Shown here piece after piece: positions 52,271 through 62,127 of a stretch of 64,000 nucleotides of DNA. The stretch covers positions 372,001-436,000 of the forward strand of contig NZ_JIAW01000005.1 of assembly GCF_000620625.1 (NCBI RefSeq). Direction: 5' to 3'. The notes under the pieces are model-generated. The model ran no database searches, was not told the origin of the DNA, and saw only the letters and a list, made by a program, of their open reading frames with translations. A program made the translations under genes and the position numbers. The first letter of the stretch is position 1. Each line of letters opens with the position of its first letter. This stretch comes from Mycobacterium sp. URHB0044 (GTDB lineage Bacteria; Actinomycetota; Actinomycetes; Mycobacteriales; Mycobacteriaceae).

Positions 52271-54116
52271 ATGACCGAACAGCCCGACGCTCCGACGACG
52301 CCTCCGGGCCCGGGTGAGCCGACCGCGAGTCGGGTGAGTCGACGTCACCTGCTCGGTGGAGCTGGGCTGCTCGGTCTCGGTGCCGCGGCGGGCGCCGTGG
52401 CCGCCACCGCACTACACGGGAACAGTCCCGGTGTCGCCGAGCGGCAGCAAGGCCCCGGCCAGGACCCGCGCAGCTACACGGTGCCTCGAGCGCCCGGCAC
52501 GCGCCGGCCGCCGAACCAGCCGCTGAACGTCATCTTGATCATCCGTGATCAAACGCGGTTCGACCTGCCCGCTGCGGCCGGTTACAGCACACCGGCCCTG
52601 GATCGTTTGGCGCAGCAAGGGATTAGCTTCCGCAACCACTACATCGCGTCGGCGATGTGCACGCCGTCCCGTGCGGCGTTCTACAGCGGACGTCCGCCGC
52701 AGGTCAACGGAGTCTTCGACCAGATGGAGACCGGCTGGGTGCCCAACTTGTCCAGAGACCAGCCCAACATGGGCTCGATGATGAAGAAGCTCGGCTACCA
52801 GACCGCATTCTTCGGCAAGTGGGAAATGGAAGCAGACATCATTCCGCCCAAGCCGACGGTCAACTACAGCGAAGCGCTCCAGCCGTATGGATTCGACATC
52901 TATCAACCGGACGGCGACAAACCCGGCGCGCCCAACCAGGGCTACGACACGGATGTGTCCACGGCAAGCGACGGTGTCCGATGGCTGCGTGGCAATGTGC
53001 CCACGCTGCGCGAATCCGGGCAGCCCTTCTTCTTGGTGATGAGCTACCTGAACCCGCACGACATCATGTACGCCGACGCCAATGTCCCAGGAACACCTCA
53101 AGTGCAGCAGGCCGTCTCGAAGGAAGCGATCGTCACCCCACCGCAAAATGCGCTGTACGACCAGCGCTGGAACACCGCTCCCTCGCCGACGCTGCTGGAA
53201 TCGCTGTCGGCGCCGGGCATGCCACCGGCGTTGGGCGAATACAACACCGGGTGGGAGGGGGTTCTCGGCACCATTCCCACCGACCGCCCGGATATGTGGC
53301 AAGTCTTCAACGACTACTACCTGAACATGATTCGTGACACGGACCTCAGCCTGCAACAACTCGAAGACGGCCTCGACGAGCTCGGCCTCTGGGAAGAGAC
53401 GGTCGTGATCTTCACCGCGGATCACGGCGAAATGGCGGGTGATCACGGCGGGATCCGGGGCAAGGGACCGATGGCCTATGAGGGCAACCCATGTGCCGTT
53501 GATCGTTGTCCACCCCGACTACGCGCGAGGTCAGCAGACCGACGCCGTCACCAGCCACTTGGATCTGATGCCGTCACTGCCCGGACTTGCGGGCGTACCC
53601 GAGGACAAGCGACGTGCTGCAGTAGAGGGCCTGCCCGGCCGGGACTTTTCCGGGGTGCTCGCCACGGCCGAGACTGCGAGCCCACAAGCCGTCCGCCCCG
53701 GCGCCTTGTTCAACTACGTCGGCCCCCTCACCATCGATGCGGACTATTGCGTGGCGGGGATGAAGGAACTGCTTCAAAACAAGCCGGCGCCGCCGCTGAC
53801 GGATCTTCGATCCAAGCTCAACAAGCGCGGATTCATGAGTTTTGCCTTCGACGGACGGTACAAGTTCGCGCGCTACTACGCGCCTGCCAACTTCAATACG
53901 CCGACAACGATGGAAGAAATCCTGCGGAACAACGATATTCAGCTATTCGATCTGAGAAGCGATCCGCTCGAGACGCACAACCTGGCCCTGGAGCCAGAGA
54001 AGAACAAGGATCTCATCTTGCGGATGAACGTCCTGCTGAACGAGCTCATAGCCGATGAAGTGGGCAAGAACGACGGGAGTTTTCTGCCGGAGGAGATTCG
54101 CCCCAAGCCCCTGTGA
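52271..54116 (+). pseudogene. Tat-exported type I sulfatase, disrupted by a frameshift
   Basis: The first frame (from ATG 52271) has a twin-Arg signal (RVSRRHLLGGAG, residues 21-32) and the sulfatase core. The formylglycine motif C130-T-P-S-R lies within the longer CTPSRAAFYSGR, and the metal-binding TADHGEMAGDHGG is near residue 385. At 53486-53490 the frame breaks and the remaining ~210 residues, starting THVPLIVVHPDYARG, continue in the next frame to the stop at 54116. The change is +1 or -2; loss of an AC from an ACAC run would restore a typical N-T-H-V-P-L reading. The gene is inactive unless this is a sequencing error. It probably cleaved a sulfate ester outside the cell. Confidence 0.85.
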
Positions 54117-54166
54117 GCCTTCGGGCCCAGACGAAGGTTTCTCCACAGGATGGCGTGTGCTGTGCC

Positions 54167-55228
54167 TCAGCGACCGAACGGGCCGGCGAGCGCCTCCGCG
54201 ATCAGGTCGTACACCTCGTTCTCCTCGGAGTAGATACCGGGGAAGAAGTAATACCCGTGCGGTAGGCCGGCCGGGAAGTAGTCGACGGTTCGGCCACCGG
54301 CATCGCGGACTCGTTGCGCGAACGCCCTCGCAGAGTCGACAAGGGGGTCGTGCGTGCCCGCAGTGACGACGGCGAGCGGGTAATCGGTCAGGTCGCCCTC
54401 AATCGGACTAACCCATGGATGATTCCACGGGGTCGTGCAGACGTACGCACCGCGGATGTAGCCCATGAAGGCGGTGTCGTAAACGATGCCGCGGGGCGCC
54501 AGGTTCCGAAACGACTCCCACCGCTCGTACTGGAAGTCGGTGAACGCACCGAGCAGCACGACGGCGCCGGGTATCGGTACGGCTTCGTCGCGTGCGCGCA
54601 GCGGTATGGCCGCGGCGATGGTGGATCCAGCCGAGTCGCCGGCGACCGCGATCCGGGAGATGTCGCCACCGAGGTCGCGGCCGTGGTCGGCGACCCAGCG
54701 GTAGACATCGAAGGCGTCGTCGAACGGAGTCGGAAACGGAAACTCCGGGGCCGACCGATAGTTCGCCGACACCACCACAGCGCTGTTGGTGTACGACAGT
54801 TTTCGGGCCAGAAAGTCGCAGTCATCCGACGTGCCGACAGTGAACCCGCCACCGTGGTAGTAGACGATCATCGGAATGTGTTCGGCGGGCGGCACGGTTG
54901 TCGGCCGGTAGAGCTGACAGCGCGCGACACCGTCGCTGACGGGCAGGTAGACCTCGACGACGTCCACGTCCGGCACAGCCTCGGCCCCGCTCGGCGGGAC
55001 GAGGGCGGGGTTGGGTGAACGCCCGTCGCCGATATAGCCGCTGCGCACCGGTGCAATCATCAAGTCGCGCAACGCTACTGGCTGCCGGAGATTGGCCAGG
55101 ACGCGGTACATCGCCATCGAGGGATCGGCTGGATCGATGTAGCTCAGGCCATCGATGGTTACCGGGGCGGTCACGTCAACGACGCCGGCTGGGATGGATC
55201 GAAGGGACGCGGGGATCACGCTGCGCAT
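54167..55228 (-). CDS. Hormone-sensitive-lipase-type alpha/beta hydrolase
   Basis: 353 residues from ATG 55228; the frame is open to 55366 but the extra N-terminus has no support. It has the HSL-family signature HGGGF with GDSAGS as nucleophile elbow, plus an acid near VTAGTHDPLVDSA and a His in AGLPHGYYFF. The LSYTNSAVVVSANYRSAPEFPFPTPFDDA region is also diagnostic. Esterases of this type cleave short or medium acyl esters. It is convergent with the broken sulfatase gene. Confidence 0.9.
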   Translation of the reverse strand: MRSVIPASLRSIPAGVVDVTAPVTIDGLSYIDPADPSMAMYRVLANLRQPVALRDLMIAPVRSGYIGDGRSPNPALVPPSGAEAVPDVDVVEVYLPVSDGVARCQLYRPTTVPPAEHIPMIVYYHGGGFTVGTSDDCDFLARKLSYTNSAVVVSANYRSAPEFPFPTPFDDAFDVYRWVADHGRDLGGDISRIAVAGDSAGSTIAAAIPLRARDEAVPIPGAVVLLGAFTDFQYERWESFRNLAPRGIVYDTAFMGYIRGAYVCTTPWNHPWVSPIEGDLTDYPLAVVTAGTHDPLVDSARAFAQRVRDAGGRTVDYFPAGLPHGYYFFPGIYSEENEVYDLIAEALAGPFGR

Positions 55229-55418
55229 CGTACAAATTGCGACCGGCACAAAACGCCCAATGACGGAACTGGTGCCATCTTGCGCAAATGCGGGATCAAG
55301 TCCATCGGACAAGTGCGGCACCGAGGACGTACCACCAAAAGTGGTCCCAGAGGCGGACAAACTCAACAGTGGTTGAGCTCTGGATCGCGCACTAAAGCAG
55401 GTCAGAGCCTACTTCTCA

Positions 55419-55462
55419 TGGTCGGGCTGACAGGATTTGAACCTGCGCCCACTTGACCCCCA
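55419..55462 (-). repeat. attachment-site-like copy of the tRNA-Pro 3' end
   Basis: 43 of 44 bases match the CCA end, acceptor strand, T-arm and part of the anticodon arm of tRNA-Pro(GGG). The match stops abruptly within the anticodon loop region. The rest of the tRNA is missing, so this copy cannot give a functional tRNA. It marks the outer end of the islet. Confidence 0.75.
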
Positions 55463-55801
55463 AAGCCGGGCGAGGCCGAATTGCGTTGCGCTGCAAGGTA
55501 TTGGGATGCATGTTCACCTGCACAAAACGCCTCAGGCCGTCTCCGCTCGACTCCCCCAATCTGCACCGCTTGTGACAGCGTTCTCTTTATGCGGCACGTG
55601 GCTGGAGGGTCCTTCAAGCCGGTATGCGATACAGCCTGCCGCAGCGGAGCCGACGAATACGTAAATACTCTGGCTCGATCTTGGCGAAACTCCGTGGCGC
55701 GCTGATCGAGAGCGAATACTCAATGGCGACGGGCGGCTCACGGAGGGGGACCCTCGTGATTGAAGAGGGGGCTTGCCTTCGCTTCGGGTTATGACGCCTG
55801 A

Positions 55802-55951
55802 GACGACGAACTCGTCGCGCAGCATCCCGAGGTCTTCGCCGACCACGCGGCGGAATTCTGGCTCGAGGCGGGTGCCGACCCGCATCGGGCACTATCGCTG
55901 GCGAGCAGGAATCTCGAGGTCCGACAGACACCCCGGCCCGGGCACTCCTCT
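55802..55951 (+). pseudogene. Fragment of a TPR-like protein gene
   Basis: The frame beginning directly after a TGA reads DDELVAQHPEVFADHAAEFW, then LEAGADPHRALSLASRNLEV. This helix-helix pattern with conserved Ala and Pro-His is typical of a tetratricopeptide-like segment. There is no start codon in a suitable place and the pattern fades after ~50 codons. It seems to be the internal piece of a lost gene within the islet. Confidence 0.5.
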
Positions 55952-56004
55952 GTCGTGCCACGCGTGCGGTTGACGGTGCTCGGGCCGAGGTCAGGAGTCA
56001 GAGC

Positions 56005-57417
56005 GTGGCAGATGTCATCGTTATCGGTGCCGGCCCGGCCGGTGTTTTCGCCGCGTATCGTGCCGCCGTCCTCGGCGCCAACACGACGCTGATCGCCCGC
56101 GACCAGTTCGGCGGCATGGGGGCCAATGACGGACCGGTGCCAGTTCGCACACTGGCTCACGCTGGCCGGCTGATCCGGGAGGCTTCCCAGCTCGGTCGCT
56201 ACGGCATCGCCGTGAGCGAGCCGACCCTTTCGTATCCGCAACTGCTCTCCCGCGTCCGCGAGGTCGTCGATGAAGTGCGTGCCCATTCACTTCGGCGCGA
56301 GTACCTAGACGAGTTGGGTGTGACGACCCACGAAAAGGCGGGCACCGCAAGGTTCGTCGATCCGCACACCATCGAAACCGACAGTGGGCTACGGCTACAA
56401 GCCGACAAATTCATCATCTGCGCCGGCGGCACCAGCCGACGGCTACCGGTCCCCGGCTTCGAGCTGACCGCAACCCACAGCGATGCCTGGGCCCTAACCA
56501 CGATCCCGCCATCGATGCTCGTCGTGGGAGCAGGAGCGACCGGAGTCCAGGTCGCCTCGATCTTCAACGCTTTCGGCTCTCGAGTGCAACTCCTCCAGGC
56601 CGGCCCGCGCATCCTGCCCACCGAGGACGAAGACGTCTCCGTGGCTGTCGCCGCCGCATTCCGCGAATCAGGCATCGTGGTACGCGAAGACTTCGGCACC
56701 ATCGAAGCATTCGAGAAAACCACCGACGGCGTACGGATGGTGTTTTCCAAGGACGGCAGGCACGACAGCGCAGAAGCGGCAATCGCTGTCGTCGCGGTCG
56801 GCTGGGTTGCCGATAGCGCCGGGCTGGGCTTGGCCAACGTCGGAGTAGAGACCGATGCGCGGGGATACGTGCGCGTCGATTCCTACCTTCAGACCACTGC
56901 GCCCCACGTGTTCGCCGCCGGAGACGTCACCGGTCGACTCATGCTGGTTCCACACGCCGTTCACGACGGTCTACTAGCGGCCACCAACGCCGTGCGCGGC
57001 GCGACGACCACGATTGCAGATCAAGTAAGTCCAATCGGCAGCTTCACCGACCCCGAGTACGCACAAGTGGGACTGACCGAGTCCAAAGCCCGCGCATCAC
57101 ACGATGTGGTCGTCACCACGATTCACTTCGACGGCAACACACGCGCCATCATCGACGGCCGCACCACCGGGTTCTGCAAGCTGATCGTCGACCGCGCCAC
57201 GTCCACCATCCTGGGCTGTCACGTGGTGGGCGAACGGGCCGTCGAAATTGTTCAAGTCGTGGCCGTGGCAATTGCAGGGCGGATGCGGGTGGACGACCTG
57301 GCCCGGGTTCCGCTGTCGGTACCGACCTATGCAGCAATTCTCGGCCGAGCGGCATACCGCGCCGCCGAGCAACTCAACCTCCACGTCGGTGGCCAGGTGT
57401 CTGAGATGGAGCGCTGA
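56005..57417 (+). CDS. Pyridine nucleotide-disulfide oxidoreductase family flavoprotein lacking the redox cysteines
   Basis: 470 residues from GTG 56005, eight bases after aggag. The FAD motif VIVIGAGPAGVFAAYRAA, the NAD(P) motif MLVVGAGATGVQVA and the second FAD motif APHVFAAGDVTGRL are intact. The active-site disulfide, normally GGTCxxxGCxP, reads GGMGANDGPVP, so both cysteines are gone. The catalytic C-terminal His (HPT) is replaced by VPT. It cannot act as a lipoamide or mercuric reductase. A diaphorase or quinone-reductase role, as for M. tuberculosis LpdA, is possible. The gene lies inside the tRNA-bounded islet. Confidence 0.88.
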   Translation: MADVIVIGAGPAGVFAAYRAAVLGANTTLIARDQFGGMGANDGPVPVRTLAHAGRLIREASQLGRYGIAVSEPTLSYPQLLSRVREVVDEVRAHSLRREYLDELGVTTHEKAGTARFVDPHTIETDSGLRLQADKFIICAGGTSRRLPVPGFELTATHSDAWALTTIPPSMLVVGAGATGVQVASIFNAFGSRVQLLQAGPRILPTEDEDVSVAVAAAFRESGIVVREDFGTIEAFEKTTDGVRMVFSKDGRHDSAEAAIAVVAVGWVADSAGLGLANVGVETDARGYVRVDSYLQTTAPHVFAAGDVTGRLMLVPHAVHDGLLAATNAVRGATTTIADQVSPIGSFTDPEYAQVGLTESKARASHDVVVTTIHFDGNTRAIIDGRTTGFCKLIVDRATSTILGCHVVGERAVEIVQVVAVAIAGRMRVDDLARVPLSVPTYAAILGRAAYRAAEQLNLHVGGQVSEMER

Positions 57418-57534
57418 ACCCGACCTACCAGCAGATGCCGCATACGTTCACCAGCATCCCGTTCGTTAGGGCTCGCGGTCGCGTTGTGTGCGATCGGCCC
57501 AAAATCTAAAACGCCAGGTCAGATACCGTTTTTG

Positions 57535-57611
57535 TGGTCGGGCTGACAGGATTTGAACCTGCGACCACTTGACCCCCAGTCAAGTGCGCTACCAAACTGC
57601 GCCACAGCCCG
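57535..57611 (-). tRNA. tRNA-Pro(GGG)
   Basis: On the minus strand the sequence folds as a complete tRNA: 7-bp acceptor stem CGGGCTG/CAGCCCG, D-arm with AGTTTGGTAGC, anticodon stem CTTGA/TCAAG with loop CTGGGGG (anticodon GGG), T-arm CAGGTTCAAATCCTG, and an encoded CCA at 57535-57537. It reads proline codons CCC/CCU. Its 3' half is duplicated at 55419-55462. Confidence 0.95.
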
Positions 57612-57707
57612 TGGTGCCGCTGGGATCGCCAGCAGCAGCACGTGAGCCTACCGCAGGCCCCGCCCGCGATCCCAATCACGGTCGCGCCCTGCGCAACCGC
57701 CCAGGAA

Positions 57708-58538
57708 TCAGAGCATCAGGAGCCGGTACAGCCCGATCAGACCGACCACCACGATCACCACGCGCAGCGCGTTCGGTGAGAGCCGACGCCCGTAGTGAGC
57801 GCCGAGGAACCCGCCGATCAGCGAGCCCACCGCGATCAACCCGGCCGCGATCCAGCTGATCCGGTCGAACGCCACCACCGTGTACGCCACCGCCGCCACC
57901 ACGTTGACGAGCAGTGACAGCAGGTTCTTCGCCGCGTTCATCCGCTGCATCGACTCCGGCAGCAGCGCCCCCATCGCGCCGATCAGCAGGATGCCCTGCG
58001 CGGCGGTGAAGTAGCCCCCGTAGATGCCGACGGCGAACGTCGCCACGACCAGCGCGGCCATCCGGCCCCTCGACACGTGCTCCACCGGTTCGGCGTCGCC
58101 ACTCAGACCCACTGACCCGCTGCCTGGGACGTGCTCCAGTCGGTCACTCTCGGCGCGCCGACGCGCCCACGCCTGAATCCGCGGGCCGAACACCACCAGC
58201 AGCAGCGCGCCGATCAGCAGCACCGGCACGACGGCGGTGAATACCTTCTCCGACAGGTGCAGCAGCAGCCAGGCGCCCACTCCGGCGCCGACCAGCGACG
58301 CCGGAATCTGCCACCGAAGCCGGTGCCACTGGCCGCGCAGTTCACGTCGATACCCCCACGTGCCGGAGATGCCACCGGCAACCAGGCCGACGGCATTCGA
58401 CATCGTCGCGGTCACCGGCGGATACCCGAGCGCGACGAGCGTGGGGAACGTGATCAACGTGCCCGAACCGACGACGGCGTTGATCGCTCCGGCTCCCACC
58501 CCGGCCAGCGCGATCAGGAAGATGTCGACGATGGGCAC
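57708..58538 (-). CDS. TauE/SafE family sulfite/anion exporter-like permease
   Basis: 276 residues with about eight hydrophobic segments. The N-terminal IFLIALAGVGAGAINAVVGSGTLITFPTLVALGYPP (two half-helices with a VGSG turn) and the repeat GIYGGYFTAAQGILLIGAMG are diagnostic of the TauE/SafE family. Members export sulfite, sulfonates or other organic anions. The substrate here is not known. It follows der in the same direction after 59 bases. The tRNA-Pro gene lies just beyond its 3' end. Confidence 0.92.
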   Translation of the reverse strand: MPIVDIFLIALAGVGAGAINAVVGSGTLITFPTLVALGYPPVTATMSNAVGLVAGGISGTWGYRRELRGQWHRLRWQIPASLVGAGVGAWLLLHLSEKVFTAVVPVLLIGALLLVVFGPRIQAWARRRAESDRLEHVPGSGSVGLSGDAEPVEHVSRGRMAALVVATFAVGIYGGYFTAAQGILLIGAMGALLPESMQRMNAAKNLLSLLVNVVAAVAYTVVAFDRISWIAAGLIAVGSLIGGFLGAHYGRRLSPNALRVVIVVVGLIGLYRLLML

Positions 58539-58597
58539 CCAACAACCCTAGCGAGAGCAACCTTTGCGGTTTCAACCGCTCGGGGAGTTCAAATGTG

Positions 58598-60010
58598 CTA
58601 GCGCTTCGCTCCGGATCGCTTCTCCCGGACGCGCACGTTGATGCGGACAGGGCTGCCCTCGAAGCCGAACTCCTCACGCAGCCTGCGCTCGATGAACCGC
58701 CGGTACCCGGCCTCCAGGAACCCGGACGTGAACAGCACGAACGTGGGTGGCCGGGCGGTCGCCTGGGTGACGAAGAGGATCTTCGGCTGCTTGCCACCCC
58801 GGACCGGCGGCGGGTGCGCGGCCACCACTTCCTTGATGAACGTGTTGAGCCGGCCCGTCGAGATGCGGGCGTCCCAAGATGCGAGCGCACTCTCCAGCGC
58901 GGGCACCAGCTTCTGCACCGCGCGGCCGGTCTTCGCCGAGATGTTCACCCGCTGCGCCCACTGCACCTGCGCCAGATCCAGGTCGATCTCGCGGTCCAGC
59001 AGATAGCGCCGGTCCTCGTCGACCAGATCCCATTTGTTGAACGCGAGCACCAAGGCGCGACCCGCCTCGATCACCATGGTCAACACCCGCTGATCCTGTT
59101 CGGTCAGCGGCTGCGACGCATCGATCAGGACGACGACCACCTCGGCGGCGTCGATGGCGCCATGCGTGCGCACCGACGCGTAGAACTCGTGCCCGCTCGC
59201 CTGGCCCACCTTGCGACGCAGACCGGCAGTGTCGACGAAACGCCAAGTCTTGCCGTCCAATTCGATCAGCGAGTCCACCGGATCCACGGTGGTGCCCGCG
59301 ACATCGTGAACCACCGACCGCTCATCGCCGGTCAGCCGATTCAACAGCGAACTCTTGCCGACGTTCGGCTTGCCGACAAGCGCCACCCGTCGCGGTCCCC
59401 CGCTGCCGGACCCGACCGCGGACGCCTCGGGCAGCGCGTCGACGACGGTGTCGAGCAGATCGGCCACACCGCGGCCGTGCATCGCACTGATCGAATGGGG
59501 CTGACCCAGTCCGAGCGACCACAACGCGGCGGCCTCCGACTCGACGCGCTCGCTGTCGACCTTGTTGGCCGCCAAGAACACTGGCTTGCCGGCACGTTGC
59601 AACCGCTTGGCCGCAGCCTCGTCGGCAGCGGTCGCCCCGACGACGGCGTCGACCACGAGGATGATGGCGTCCGCGGTGCGCATCGCCACCGACGCCTGTT
59701 CGGCCACCAGCTGCTGCAGGCCCTTGGCGTCGGGTTCCCAGCCGCCGGTGTCCTGCACGAAGAACCGGCGACCGAGCCAGTTCGCCTCGTAGGACACCCG
59801 ATCCCGCGTCACCCCCGGAATGTCCTGGACGACCGCCTCGCGCCGCCCCAGGATGCGGTTCACGAGCGTCGACTTTCCGACGTTGGGCCGTCCGACGACG
59901 GCGACCACCGGCGGCGGCACCGACGCCTCCTCGACTTCGGCCGCGACGTCTTCCGGCGTCAGCTCCCAGTCGCCCTCGTCGACCCAGGTTCCATCGGATT
60001 CAGAAGTCAT
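58598..60010 (-). CDS. der: Ribosome biogenesis GTPase Der (EngA)
   Basis: 470 residues with two tandem GTPase domains: G1 motifs GRPNVGKST (residues 40-48) and GKPNVGKSS (near 210), each with DxxG (DTGGW, DTAGL) and NKxD (ANKVDS, FNKWDL) motifs, and a C-terminal KH-like domain. Der assembles the 50S subunit. The ATG overlaps the cmk stop (ATGA). The ~30-residue N-terminal acidic extension before the first G1 motif is common in actinobacteria. Confidence 0.97.
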   Translation of the reverse strand: MTSESDGTWVDEGDWELTPEDVAAEVEEASVPPPVVAVVGRPNVGKSTLVNRILGRREAVVQDIPGVTRDRVSYEANWLGRRFFVQDTGGWEPDAKGLQQLVAEQASVAMRTADAIILVVDAVVGATAADEAAAKRLQRAGKPVFLAANKVDSERVESEAAALWSLGLGQPHSISAMHGRGVADLLDTVVDALPEASAVGSGSGGPRRVALVGKPNVGKSSLLNRLTGDERSVVHDVAGTTVDPVDSLIELDGKTWRFVDTAGLRRKVGQASGHEFYASVRTHGAIDAAEVVVVLIDASQPLTEQDQRVLTMVIEAGRALVLAFNKWDLVDEDRRYLLDREIDLDLAQVQWAQRVNISAKTGRAVQKLVPALESALASWDARISTGRLNTFIKEVVAAHPPPVRGGKQPKILFVTQATARPPTFVLFTSGFLEAGYRRFIERRLREEFGFEGSPVRINVRVREKRSGAKR

Positions 60011-60693
60011 TGTCTTGCCCCGGCGCGTTGTTCGACGACGTCCAAGAGGTGCGCCACCACTTCGGATTCGGTCATGTCACTGGAGTCGACGACCATCGCG
60101 TCGTCCGCCGCCCGCAACGGCGACACCACGCGGGTGGAGTCCAGGTGGTCGCGGCGGCGAACGTCGGCAAGTACTGCGGCGTAGTCGTCGCCGAGCCCGT
60201 TCGCGATGTTCTGATCGTTGCGTCGGCGCGCCCGCTCCTCGGCCGACGCGGTCAGGAAGATCTTGACGTCGGCATCGGGAAGCACCACCGTGCCGATGTC
60301 CCGGCCCTCCACCACGACGCTGCCCGGACCTGCGGCCAGCTCGCGCTGCCGCTGCACGAGGCGGGTCCGCACGGCAGGCACCGCCGATACGGCAGACACC
60401 GCCCCGGTCACCGCGTCGCCGCGGATCTCCGCCGAAACATCTTCTCCCCCAAGGTAGGAACGCTCCTCGTCGGGGTCGAAACCGACGGCCATGTCGACGT
60501 GCTCCGCCACCGATCCCACCGCGACGGCGTCGTTCACGTCGACACCGGCGCGCAGTGCGGCCAGCGTCACGATCCGGTACATCGACCCGGTGTCGAGGTA
60601 ACGCGCGCCAAGCGCACGCGCCAATCCCCTTGACACCGAAGACTTTCCCGTTCCTGCCGGTCCGTCGACGGCGATCGTCACGGAGTCGCTCAC
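60007..60693 (-). CDS. cmk: Cytidylate kinase
   Basis: 228 residues from GTG 60693, overlapping the rluB stop (GTGA). The P-loop is [32 protein letters not shown] binds CMP, and [19 protein letters not shown] contains the conserved region for nucleotide discrimination. It phosphorylates CMP and dCMP. A longer frame runs through rluB but is not real. The gene is part of the conserved block. Confidence 0.97.
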   Translation of the reverse strand: MSDSVTIAVDGPAGTGKSSVSRGLARALGARYLDTGSMYRIVTLAALRAGVDVNDAVAVGSVAEHVDMAVGFDPDEERSYLGGEDVSAEIRGDAVTGAVSAVSAVPAVRTRLVQRQRELAAGPGSVVVEGRDIGTVVLPDADVKIFLTASAEERARRRNDQNIANGLGDDYAAVLADVRRRDHLDSTRVVSPLRAADDAMVVDSSDMTESEVVAHLLDVVEQRAGARQ

Positions 60694-61436
60694 ATCCCCA
60701 CCGCCTTGTACAGTTCGCCGATCTCCTTGCTGGTCAACACTCGGATGCTGCCGGGACGCTGCTCGCCAAGCGACACCGTGCCGATGTCGGTGCGCACCAG
60801 TTCCTGCACCGGGAAGCCGACCTTGGCCAACAGCCGCCGGACGATGCGCTTGCGCCCCTCGTGCAGCGTCACCTTCAACAGCGACCGACCGGGCACGGCA
60901 TCCACCACCGCGAAGTCGTCGACGTGCACGGGCCCGTCCTCCAATTCGACGCCGGCCCGCAGCTTCTTGCCCAGCCCGCGCGGCACCGTGCCGAGCACGG
61001 TGGCCAGGTAGGTCTTGGGCACCTCGTACGACGGGTGCATCAAGCGGTGCGCCAGTTCGCCGTCGTTGGTGAGCAACAACAGCCCTTCGGTGTCGGCGTC
61101 GAGGCGCCCCACGTGGAACAGCTTCTTGTTGCCGCGAACCCGATACTCGACGAGGTCGCCGACGCACGGCCTGCCCTGGTCGTCCGACATCGTCGAATGC
61201 ATCCCGCGCTCTTTGTTGATCGCGAGGTAGACCATCGTGTCGTCGACCTGGATCCGCGCGCCGTCCACCCGGATCAGCGACGCGTCGGGGTCGACGCGGG
61301 TGCCGAGTTCGGTGACGATGACGCCGTCGACCTCGACGCGGCCGTCGATGATCATCTTCTCGGCCACCCGGCGCGAGGCAACTCCGGCCTGCGACAACAC
61401 CTTCTGCAGCCGGACGCCCTCATCTGGTTCGGCCAT
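60690..61436 (-). CDS. rluB: 23S rRNA pseudouridine synthase RluB type
   Basis: 248 residues from ATG 61436, one base after the scpB stop. An N-terminal S4 domain ([30 protein letters not shown]) is followed by the RsuA/RluB catalytic domain with the active Asp in [17 protein letters not shown]. It makes a pseudouridine in helix 89 of 23S rRNA. A frame extending upstream to 61556 overlaps scpB and is rejected. Confidence 0.95.
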   Translation of the reverse strand: MAEPDEGVRLQKVLSQAGVASRRVAEKMIIDGRVEVDGVIVTELGTRVDPDASLIRVDGARIQVDDTMVYLAINKERGMHSTMSDDQGRPCVGDLVEYRVRGNKKLFHVGRLDADTEGLLLLTNDGELAHRLMHPSYEVPKTYLATVLGTVPRGLGKKLRAGVELEDGPVHVDDFAVVDAVPGRSLLKVTLHEGRKRIVRRLLAKVGFPVQELVRTDIGTVSLGEQRPGSIRVLTSKEIGELYKAVGM

Positions 61437-61437
61437 G

Positions 61438-62127
61438 TCAGTCCCTATCCACGTCGAACGACAACGGCTGCTCGCTGGCAGCCTGAGCCCCGCCGAGCCG
61501 GACGAAACGCGGCTCATCCCCCATCGACGCGGTGATGTCGTCGATGACGTCGACATCCGGCAGCAGCGGCGCGAGGTCGGGAAGGTCGGTCAATGACGAC
61601 AACCCCAGGCGCTCGAGGAACATCTCGGTGGTCGCGAAAGTTGCTGCGCCAGAATCGGGATCGACGCCCGCCTCGGTGATCAGACCGCGCGCCAGCAGGG
61701 TGCGCATCACCGCGTCGACGTTCACGCCGCGCACCGCGCTCACCCGTGCACGGGTGACCGGTTGCCGGTAGGCGACCACGGCCAGCGTCTCGAGCGCCGC
61801 CCTGGTCAGTTTCGAGCGGGTGCCGTCGAGCAGCAGCCGCTCGACGTACGGGGCGAAGCTGGCCCGGGTGTACATCCGCCAGCCACCGCCGGCCTCGCGG
61901 AGGTCGATGCCACTCTCGCGGGCGGTGAGCTCGTCGGCCATCAGCCGCAGCTTCGCCGCCACGCGGTACGCGGGCTGATCGAGGGCCGAGGCCAACGCGT
62001 CCGCGGACACCGGAGTGTCCACCACGAGCAGCAGGGCCTCCAGCGCCGCGCCGAGCTCGGCGTCGTCCAATTCCGGGGGTTCTGCGACGTCGATGCCCAG
62101 GTCGGTATCGCCGATTTCGTCTGTCAT
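61438..62127 (-). CDS. scpB: Segregation and condensation protein ScpB
   Basis: 229 residues from ATG 62127, overlapping the scpA stop (ATGA). The sequence LGAALEALLLVVDTPVSADALASAL and the second winged helix (TRAALETLAVVAYRQPVTRARVSAVRGVNVD) are standard for ScpB. It forms the condensin-like complex with ScpA and SMC for chromosome organisation. No deviations are seen. Confidence 0.96.
   Translation of the reverse strand: MTDEIGDTDLGIDVAEPPELDDAELGAALEALLLVVDTPVSADALASALDQPAYRVAAKLRLMADELTARESGIDLREAGGGWRMYTRASFAPYVERLLLDGTRSKLTRAALETLAVVAYRQPVTRARVSAVRGVNVDAVMRTLLARGLITEAGVDPDSGAATFATTEMFLERLGLSSLTDLPDLAPLLPDVDVIDDITASMGDEPRFVRLGGAQAASEQPLSFDVDRD

Larger units (their letters stand above)
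55419..57578. mobile_element. Small islet bounded by tRNA-Pro and a 44-base direct repeat
   Basis: A 44-base segment of the tRNA-Pro 3' half (57535-57578) is repeated in the same orientation at 55419-55462 with one mismatch. This is the hallmark of a site-specific integration at a tRNA 3' end. The interval of about 2.1 kb contains a decayed gene fragment and one intact flavoprotein gene of somewhat different composition. No integrase gene is visible, so the element is probably a deletion remnant. Bases 55463-55800 hold no recognisable gene. Confidence 0.6.

Noticed and set aside
53481-53500. Programmed frameshifting in the sulfatase gene
   Set aside because: No slippery heptamer or downstream structure is evident, and sulfatases are not known to use recoding. 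Mutation or sequencing error is simpler.
55419-55495. A second tRNA-Pro gene
   Set aside because: Only the 3' half matches; the anticodon stem, D-arm and 5' acceptor strand are missing. It is treated as an attachment-site copy.
58595-60184. Long plus-strand open frame opposite der
   Set aside because: Antisense frame of a clear GTPase gene; no recognisable domain or start signal.
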